A stretch of DNA of 64,000 nucleotides from Saccharothrix sp. NRRL B-16314 (GTDB taxonomy: Bacteria; Actinomycetota; Actinomycetes; Mycobacteriales; Pseudonocardiaceae). Below are positions 1-6,158 of this stretch, one piece after another. The translations under genes and the position numbers were made by a program. Every line of letters begins with the position of its first letter. Position 1 is the first letter of the stretch. The notes below the pieces were generated by a model that was given only the letters and a program-made list of their open reading frames with translations, was not told where the DNA came from and ran no database searches. The stretch covers positions 1 to 64,000 of the forward strand of contig NZ_JNXC01000012.1 in assembly GCF_000716595.1 (NCBI RefSeq), read 5' to 3'.

Positions 1-33
1 TCTCGTGGGCTCGGAGATGTGTATAAGAGACAG
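1..33. other. Residual Illumina Nextera adapter (not genomic)
   Basis: These bases match the Nextera read-2 transposon adapter without its first G, and positions 15-33 are the 19-bp Tn5 mosaic end AGATGTGTATAAGAGACAG. This is a sequencing-library artefact left at a contig end. Genuine sequence begins at 34, and any left neighbour of the first gene is unknown. Confidence 0.97.
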
Positions 34-158
34 CCCCAGGCTCGTCCACAGTGGACTCACCCGAATGGCGGTTGCCGACTGTGAACACCGGTATGGATAG
101 TTCGATCTTCCGTGTGGGATGTTCAGTCGATCGCCGCTTGACTTGGGGGTAACAGGGC
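34..158 (+). promoter_or_regulatory. Leader and possible promoter of the first gene
   Basis: Untranslated stretch between the adapter and the first start codon. A weak pair, TTGCCG at 72-77 and GGATAG at 95-100, is 17 bases apart and could be a sigma-70-type promoter. No strong ribosome binding site precedes the GTG start. The boundary on the left is artificial because of the adapter. Confidence 0.3.
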
Positions 159-2297
159 GTGGCGCGTCCAACCCGCAGCGTGGTGGACGAGTCGCTGTCG
201 TCGCCGGCGCAGACCAGGCTGCACCGGATCGCCCGGTTGACCGAGGCGTGGGCCTGGCTCGCCGGCGTCGCGTTCACCCTTCAGCTGTTCTTCGTGGGCG
301 AAGGACCCGCCCGCCTGGTGCTGGTCCTGCTGGTGCCCGTCGTGCTCGCGTCGTGGTGGCTGCGCCCGGACCGCGACGGCTGGGTCGTGGCGCTGGTGGA
401 AGGCGTGGTCGCGCACGGCGCGGTGTTCCTGCTGCCCAGCCCTCACCCGGTGATCGGCTTCCTGTTCGCGGTGACGATGCGGCGCGCGCTGCGCGGTCAC
501 GCCGAGCGCTACCCGCTCAAGGCGATGCCCGCGCTGCTCGGGTACCTGTCCGGGTTCGGGGTGTGGGTCGTGGTCACGCCGGCCACGGTGACCGGCCCGC
601 TCGTCGTGTCCGTCGTGATGCCGCTGGTCGGCCTGGCGGTCGGGACGCTGGCGCTGCACGAGACGGCGCGCTCGGCCCGGCTGCTGGAGGACGCGCACCG
701 CACCGTCGAGGCGGTGGTGCTGGCCAGCCCGGTCGGGCTCGTGCTGCTCGACGCCTCCGGTGCGCCGCAGCTGCACAACGAGCGGGCGCGTCAGCTGCTG
801 GAGTGGGACGCCGGCGCACCGGGGCGCGTGCCGTGCCCGCACGGTCCGGACATCTCGCGCTGCGGCGACGGCTGCCGTTCCGCCGACGACCCGGTGGAGG
901 TCGGCGTCACCCGTGCCGACGGCACGACCGGTGTGCTGGCGGTGCACGCGGTGCCGGTCGAGCACGTCTCCGAGCAGCACACCGTGGTCACCGCGCTGGA
1001 CGTGAGCAAGCGGCGGGAGTGGGAGGACGCGCTGCGCACCCGCGCCGAGCGGGACGAGCTGACCGGGCTCGCCGGGCGCACGCACTTCCTGCACCTGGTG
1101 GACGAGGCGCTGCGCGGTGGTGAGGCCGTCGGCCTGCTGGTGCTGGACCTGGACGGGTTCAAGGAGGTCAACGACGCCGAGGGGCACGAGGCGGGCGACT
1201 GGTACCTGGTGTCGGCGGCCGAGCGGATCAGCCGGGCCATCGGACCGGTGGCGACCGCGGCCCGGCTCGGTGGCGACGAGTTCGCGGTGCTCGCGCCGGG
1301 GCACGACGTGCGCGACTCGGCGCGGTTGGCCACCCGCATCCTGTCCGAGCTGGCGCGGCCGTTGACCGGGCTCGGGCACGAGACGGTGATGCGGGCGAGT
1401 GTCGGCATCGCGGTGTCGTCACCCGGCGCGGGCACGACGGAGCTGCTGCGCGACGCGGACACGGCCATGTACGTGGCGAAGCGCGAGGGCGGCGGGCGGA
1501 TCAGGCTGTTCCGGCCGGAGATGGGTGAGCGGGTGCTGGCCCGGCAGCGCGACAAGGCCGATCTGCGCACGGCCGTGTCCGACGGGCAGCTGGTGCTGCA
1601 CTACCAGCCGATCGTGGACCTGGCGACGTCGGCGGTGGCCAGTGCGGAGGCGTTGGTGCGGTGGCAGCGGCCGGGGTACGGGCTGCTCGGGCCCGGCGAG
1701 TTCATCGGGTTGGCCGAGGAGACCGGCCTCATCGTGCCGCTGGGGAGCAAGGTGCTGGCGGGCGCGTGCGACCAGGCGATGCGGTGGCGTGAGCAGGGGC
1801 GTGCTCTGGGCGTGACGGTGAACGTGTCCACCCGGCAGCTGTCCGCCCCCGCGTTCCTGCCGTCGTTGGACCGGGTGCTGAAGACCACCGGCCTGCCGCC
1901 GGAGCGGTTGACCATCGAGGTGACCGAGTCGGTGTGGGCCGACGGCGCGGCGATGCGCGGGCTGATGGACGTGCGCGAGACGGGGGTGCGGGTCGCGTTG
2001 GACGACTTCGGCACCGGGTACTCGTCGCTGAGCTACCTCCAGCGGTACCCGTTCGACGTGGTGAAGATCGACAAGTCGTTCACCGGCGCCCTCGCGGAGA
2101 CCGGACGCACCGCCGGCGTCGTGCGCTGCATCATCGACCTGGCGGAGGTCCTGGGCGCCGACACGGTCGCGGAGGGCATCGAGACCCAGGCGCAGGCCGA
2201 CTGGCTCCGCAACGCCGGCTGCGCCTACGCCCAGGGCTACCTCTTCGGCCGCCCCGACCTGCCCGAGAACTGGGAGCCCCATACCTCAATCGCGTGA
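159..2297 (+). CDS. Membrane GGDEF-EAL cyclic-di-GMP turnover protein
   Basis: Bifunctional cyclic-di-GMP protein of 712 residues: a GGDEF domain makes c-di-GMP from GTP and an EAL domain cleaves it. Residues ~25-165 form several hydrophobic helices, followed by a PAS-like region holding a cysteine cluster (CPHG...RCGDGC, ~225-240) that could bind a metal or sense redox. The GGDEF motif is intact at ~371 (LGGDEF), with no clear RxxD inhibitory site before it. The EAL domain keeps SAEALVRW (~496), DDFGTGYSSL, KIDKSF and VAEGIE, so both activities look possible. GTG start chosen because it opens the conserved N-terminus. Its stop codon lies inside a dispersed repeat, but the EAL fold is complete before it. 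Confidence 0.92.
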   Translation: MARPTRSVVDESLSSPAQTRLHRIARLTEAWAWLAGVAFTLQLFFVGEGPARLVLVLLVPVVLASWWLRPDRDGWVVALVEGVVAHGAVFLLPSPHPVIGFLFAVTMRRALRGHAERYPLKAMPALLGYLSGFGVWVVVTPATVTGPLVVSVVMPLVGLAVGTLALHETARSARLLEDAHRTVEAVVLASPVGLVLLDASGAPQLHNERARQLLEWDAGAPGRVPCPHGPDISRCGDGCRSADDPVEVGVTRADGTTGVLAVHAVPVEHVSEQHTVVTALDVSKRREWEDALRTRAERDELTGLAGRTHFLHLVDEALRGGEAVGLLVLDLDGFKEVNDAEGHEAGDWYLVSAAERISRAIGPVATAARLGGDEFAVLAPGHDVRDSARLATRILSELARPLTGLGHETVMRASVGIAVSSPGAGTTELLRDADTAMYVAKREGGGRIRLFRPEMGERVLARQRDKADLRTAVSDGQLVLHYQPIVDLATSAVASAEALVRWQRPGYGLLGPGEFIGLAEETGLIVPLGSKVLAGACDQAMRWREQGRALGVTVNVSTRQLSAPAFLPSLDRVLKTTGLPPERLTIEVTESVWADGAAMRGLMDVRETGVRVALDDFGTGYSSLSYLQRYPFDVVKIDKSFTGALAETGRTAGVVRCIIDLAEVLGADTVAEGIETQAQADWLRNAGCAYAQGYLFGRPDLPENWEPHTSIA

Positions 2298-2364
2298 GTC
2301 CTACGTTCAGAACCCGTGAGTCCTACGTTCGCGTCCCCCGAGTTCAACGCTCAGGACGCGGACG
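2293..2364 (+). repeat. Dispersed repeat, copy A (two 22-bp units plus tail)
   Basis: Two copies of CGTGAGTCCTACGTTC (2293-2308 and 2315-2330, period 22) are followed by a tail ending in ACGCGGACG. The same unit and tail recur on the opposite strand at 41715-41808, there with three units. The first unit supplies the TGA stop of the upstream gene. It looks like a REP-like intergenic element; no coding potential. Confidence 0.8.
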
Positions 2365-2416
2365 TGCTCACCCGCACGGCGCGACGGCGGTGCCGGACGA
2401 GCACGTCCGCCCGACG

Positions 2417-3073
2417 TCAGCCCAGGTCGGCGAGGGTGTTCCAGAACATCAGCTCGAACGAGTGCAGGAGGCGGGCGGCGGGCATGGCGCCCTCCGGCTT
2501 CCACCCGGTGGCCAGGACCTGGTCCAGGGCGCGCAGGCCCAGGGCGTCCAACTCGGGCGCGGGCACGGCGAAGAAGTCGAAGAACGCGCACCCCGCGTCG
2601 TCGAAACCATAGTGCTCGCGCAGCGCCGCCGCGATCGTCGCGCAATACCCGCCCCATTCCGCGAAGTTCGCCAGAATCGCGAGCAGGGCGTGGTGCGGAT
2701 TGCCGTCCAACGTCAGCCTGGCCACGTACGACGGGTACGCCTGGCATCCCGGCAACGGCCGGTACGCGGCCACGTCATCCGGGCTCAGGCCGCACGCGGC
2801 GGCGAAATCCCCCAGCTTGGCCAGCGCGAGGCCCTCGCCTCCCGCGACCGCCGCGAAGAACTCGCGTTGCGCCGGTTCGGTGGACTGCGCGGCCAAGGTG
2901 AGGAAGGCTCGCCAATCGCTCTGGACGATGCGGTGCTCCTCGGCCGCCAACGCCTTCAACGCCGCCAACGGCGCTTCACCACGGGCGATCAACGGTACCA
3001 GCCGGTTCGTCCCTCCCTCGCCCTTCAGCTCCTCGCGCACCCGTGCCAGCAGCGCTTTCGCGTCCTTCGTCAT
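2417..3073 (-). CDS. TenA/PqqC-fold protein (heme-oxygenase-like helical bundle)
   Basis: A 218-residue soluble all-helical protein resembling the TenA/THI-4 and PqqC group, often labelled TenA-family regulator although the family is enzymatic or structural. Visible family-like blocks are EEHRIVQSDWRAF, the PLPGCQAYPSYVA segment, FAEWGGYC and the C-terminal ELMFWNTLAD. It is transcribed towards the GGDEF-EAL gene and away from the second c-di-GMP gene. The ATG was chosen over one 21 bases upstream because GGGAGA sits about eight bases before it. Substrate unknown; a thiaminase role is not shown by the sequence. Confidence 0.75.
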   Translation of the reverse strand: MTKDAKALLARVREELKGEGGTNRLVPLIARGEAPLAALKALAAEEHRIVQSDWRAFLTLAAQSTEPAQREFFAAVAGGEGLALAKLGDFAAACGLSPDDVAAYRPLPGCQAYPSYVARLTLDGNPHHALLAILANFAEWGGYCATIAAALREHYGFDDAGCAFFDFFAVPAPELDALGLRALDQVLATGWKPEGAMPAARLLHSFELMFWNTLADLG

Positions 3074-3150
3074 CGCTCTCCCTCGTCCGACCACCGCACG
3101 TCACCGCCGACCGCGGCATGATCAATGGGCACCCTATCGAGCCCTCAACC

Positions 3151-3164
3151 CGTGCATATGCACG
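3151..3164. promoter_or_regulatory. Perfect 14-bp palindrome in a divergent promoter gap
   Basis: CGTGCATATGCACG lies in the 208-bp gap between the divergent TenA-like and GGDEF/HD-GYP genes, 118 bases before the TTG start on the right. A dimeric regulator site is possible. The rest of the gap is a long untranslated leader that I could not assign to a riboswitch class. Confidence 0.35.
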
Positions 3165-3281
3165 CACACGAACTTCTTGGTGGTGAAGACTCGGCAACAG
3201 GGATTGACGCCGACCCCCCTTTCCGGTCTCATGACTCCCGCCTTGTCGGACGTCAGCCTGCCGCAGTAAGGAGAGCCGGGA

Positions 3282-5417
3282 TTGCGCGTCGCCGGAACCA
3301 CCTCGGTCGAAAACCGCGGAATCCCGATCGAAAAGTCGCACCAGGTCTGGATCGGTTACCTGGTATTCGGCTTGTTATCGATCGGCGTCTACTATGCCCT
3401 GCCGATCTTCGTCGGGACGATCCCGCTCCGGGTCCTCGTCTACTGCGCGGTGAGCCTGTCCGCGGTCATCGCCGTGTGGTGGGGCGTGCGGCGGAACCTG
3501 CCCGAGCCGCGCTCGCCGTGGGTCGTGCTGGGGTTGAGCCAGTTCGTGTACGTCCTGGCCGACACCACCTTCTACGTCTCGCACTACGTGCTGAACGAGA
3601 CGAGCTACCCGTCCCTCGCGGACGCCTTCTACATCGGCCACTACCCGCTCGTCGTGGTCGGCCTGATCATGCTGATCCGGCAGCGCCGCTCGGACCGGGA
3701 CCTGCCCGGCCTGCTCGACGCGGTCTCGCTGACCGTCGTCGCGGGCCTGCTGTCGTGGGTGTTCGTGATCGGCCCGCAGACCCGCCTCGGCACGCCGCTG
3801 CTGGTGGAGATGGCCTCGCTGGCCTACCCGCTGATGGACCTGGTGCTGCTGCTGGTGTCGCTGCGGCTGCTGTTCGACGGCGGTCGCCGTGAGGGGTCGT
3901 TCGTCCTGCTCGTCCTGTGGCTGACCGCGATCCTCACGGCGGACACGGTGTACGTGCTGCAACGCCTCGCGCACAGCTACGAGGCCGGCAACTTCCTGGA
4001 CGCGGTCTGGCTGACCGGGAACCTGGCGCTCGGCGCGTGCGCGCTGCACCCGTCGATGGGGCGGATGGCGCAGGCCGTCGACGTGCCCGCGCTGCGGCTG
4101 AGCTGGCCGCGGTTGGCGATCCTGTCGGCCGGCGCGCTGATCGGACCGGTGGTGCTGCTCGTGCAGCACGCCCAGGGCGTGCGCCGGGACGTGCCGGTGA
4201 TCGCGGCGGGCTGCGCGGTGCTGTTCGCGTTGACCGCGACCCGGCTCGCGGGCCTCGCCGTGGACCAGCGCAGCCTCGCCATCACCGACAGCCTCACCCG
4301 GCTGCGCAGCCGTCGGTACTTCGAGGCGCAGCTGGCGGACGAGGTGGCGCGGGCCAAGCGCACCGGCTGCCCGCTGGGCGTGGTGATCCTCGACGTCGAC
4401 CGGTTCAAGTCGATCAACGACCGGTTCGGGCACCCGGCCGGCGACCGGGTGCTGGTCGAAGTGGCGACGAGGCTGCGCGCGGTCGCCGGCGCGGACCGCG
4501 TCCTGGCCCGGTACGGCGGGGAGGAGTTCGCGCTGATCGCGACCGGTGTGGACGCGGAGAACCTGCACCGGCTCGCGGAACGGTTGCGGCACGGTGTTTC
4601 GCACCACCCCATCGCCGTGAGCGGGCGGCGTTCGGTGACGGTTACGCTCTCGGCCGGCACCGCCGCGTTCGCGCCGCAGTACGGCACGGCGTCCGCGTTG
4701 GTGTCGGCGGCGGACCGCGCGCTGTACCTCGCCAAGGATCTTGGTCGGGATCGCGCGGTCGCCGGTGGCACATCGCTCACCGAACACCGGGAGGACGTCG
4801 CGGTGGACTACCTGAACCAGGTCGCGGACCTGGTCGACCTGCGCGTCGCGAGTCCCGGGCGCAGCCTGGCGATCGCGGAGTGGGCGCGGACCATGGCCGA
4901 ACACCTGAAGCGCGACCCGGGGGAGATCCGCACCGCGCACCGCGCCGGACGCCTGCTGGATGTCGGCATGATCGTGCTGCCGGACGACCTGCTCACCGAG
5001 TCCGGTCCGCTCACCGACCAGCAGTGGCACCTCCTGCACGAGCACCCGGACAGCGGCGCCCGGATGGTCGGCGTGCTGCCCGACCACGGCGAGGTGGCGG
5101 AGGTGATCCGCCAGCACCACGAGCGGTGGGACGGCGCCGGCTACCCGGCCGGGCTGACCAGGGACCGCATCCGCGTCGAGGCGCGCATCCTGTCCGTGTG
5201 CGACTCGTGGGCGGCGATGCGCGCCGACCGGCCGCACCGACGGGCGTTGACGCACGAACAGGCGGTGCGCGAGCTGACGTCGGGTCGTGGCGCCCGGTTC
5301 GACCCGGAGCTGGTGGACGTGTTCCTGGAGTTGCTGGAGAAGCGGGTCGTCGGGGACCTGACCGCGGCTGCCGGCGCGGGCTCGGCGCTGTCCCGGGAGG
5401 ACAGCCGCCTATCCTGA
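3282..5417 (+). CDS. Membrane GGDEF protein with degenerate HD-GYP domain
   Basis: A 711-residue cyclic-di-GMP protein. Residues ~20-320 form about nine hydrophobic helices. The GGDEF domain is active-looking (DSLTRLRSRRYF, DVDRFKSIND, YGGEEF at ~411). The C-terminal ~200 residues align with HD-GYP phosphodiesterases: HEHPDSGARM and HHERWDGAGYP (~612) are kept, but the metal-binding HD step is RLLDVGMI (~556) instead of LLHDIGKI, and the upstream GHS is GRS. The HD-GYP half is therefore probably inactive or a sensor. The TTG start follows AAGGAGAG at good spacing. Probable net function is c-di-GMP synthesis at the membrane. Confidence 0.88.
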   Translation: MRVAGTTSVENRGIPIEKSHQVWIGYLVFGLLSIGVYYALPIFVGTIPLRVLVYCAVSLSAVIAVWWGVRRNLPEPRSPWVVLGLSQFVYVLADTTFYVSHYVLNETSYPSLADAFYIGHYPLVVVGLIMLIRQRRSDRDLPGLLDAVSLTVVAGLLSWVFVIGPQTRLGTPLLVEMASLAYPLMDLVLLLVSLRLLFDGGRREGSFVLLVLWLTAILTADTVYVLQRLAHSYEAGNFLDAVWLTGNLALGACALHPSMGRMAQAVDVPALRLSWPRLAILSAGALIGPVVLLVQHAQGVRRDVPVIAAGCAVLFALTATRLAGLAVDQRSLAITDSLTRLRSRRYFEAQLADEVARAKRTGCPLGVVILDVDRFKSINDRFGHPAGDRVLVEVATRLRAVAGADRVLARYGGEEFALIATGVDAENLHRLAERLRHGVSHHPIAVSGRRSVTVTLSAGTAAFAPQYGTASALVSAADRALYLAKDLGRDRAVAGGTSLTEHREDVAVDYLNQVADLVDLRVASPGRSLAIAEWARTMAEHLKRDPGEIRTAHRAGRLLDVGMIVLPDDLLTESGPLTDQQWHLLHEHPDSGARMVGVLPDHGEVAEVIRQHHERWDGAGYPAGLTRDRIRVEARILSVCDSWAAMRADRPHRRALTHEQAVRELTSGRGARFDPELVDVFLELLEKRVVGDLTAAAGAGSALSREDSRLS

Positions 5418-5421
5418 CGCC

Positions 5422-5880
5422 ATGTCGCGCCGGGCTTCGATCACGATGACGACGGACGAGGTGCGCGCGTTCCTCGAGGAGCAGCGAGTGGTCACGGTGG
5501 CCACGATCGGCCCGAACGGGAGGCCGCACCTCGTGCCGCTGTGGTTCGTGGTGGAGGACGGCGAGCTCGTCGGCTGGACGTACCGGGCGTCGCAGAAGGT
5601 GGCGAACCTGCGGCGCAAGCCGGAGGCCACGGTGCAGCTGGAGGCGGGGGAGACCTACGACCAGCTGCGCGGCGTGACGATGGAGTGCGACGTGCGGCTG
5701 GTGGAGGAGCGCGCGGAGGTGGCCCGGATCGGCGCGGCGGTGGCGGCGCGGTACTCCGGGCACAGCGGGCCGGAGATCGACGCCCTGGTCGCGGCGCAAG
5801 CGGTGAAGCGGGTCGGGCTGCGGTTCGCGCCGACCTCGGTCGTGTCGTGGGACCACCGCAAGCTGAGCGGCACTTACTGA
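5422..5880 (+). CDS. Pyridoxamine-5'-phosphate-oxidase-like split-barrel protein
   Basis: A 152-residue split beta-barrel protein of the PNPOx-like family that binds FMN or F420. The family pattern is clear: RVVTVATIGPNGRPHLVPLWF at the N-terminus, then SQKVANLRRKP and a C-terminal FAPTSVVSWDHRKL. Many actinobacterial members are F420-dependent reductases, but the cofactor cannot be read from this sequence. It starts four bases after the GGDEF/HD-GYP stop, so the two are probably cotranscribed, with no obvious functional link. Confidence 0.8.
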   Translation: MSRRASITMTTDEVRAFLEEQRVVTVATIGPNGRPHLVPLWFVVEDGELVGWTYRASQKVANLRRKPEATVQLEAGETYDQLRGVTMECDVRLVEERAEVARIGAAVAARYSGHSGPEIDALVAAQAVKRVGLRFAPTSVVSWDHRKLSGTY

Positions 5881-5896
5881 CGTTCGCAAGCGAACG
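5881..5896 (+). terminator. Short perfect hairpin after the split-barrel gene
   Basis: CGTTCGC-AA-GCGAACG begins directly after the TGA. The 7-bp stem has a two-base loop and no T-run, so it is a weak terminator candidate or a small regulatory palindrome. The remaining gap to 6158 shows nothing else I can name. Confidence 0.35.
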
Positions 5897-6158
5897 CAAG
5901 TGCTCGTAAGTCTTCTGCAAGCAAAGCCTCCGTCGCCGTGCCGCTTCCTGAGCGCGAAGTGGCGAACACGCTGGACAAGCCTCCTGTCGAACGGCTGAAA
6001 CCGCTGCACACGCCCGACGCCGTGGGTCGTCGGGATTTTGCGGTATGTCGTAGACATCTTGCGGTCACTCGATCGGGCTGCTTAAGGTGTGCGCCACGCC
6101 ACACCGCGTGACATCCCTGCCCGCAGAACGAGGTCCCGTCCAACGAAGGGCTGAACCC

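Noticed and set aside
3125..3281. Possible c-di-GMP-I riboswitch before the second GGDEF gene
   Set aside because: Fragments such as GGCAACAGGGATTGACGCC are only loosely similar; the core tetraloop and receptor are not found by eye, so no riboswitch is annotated.
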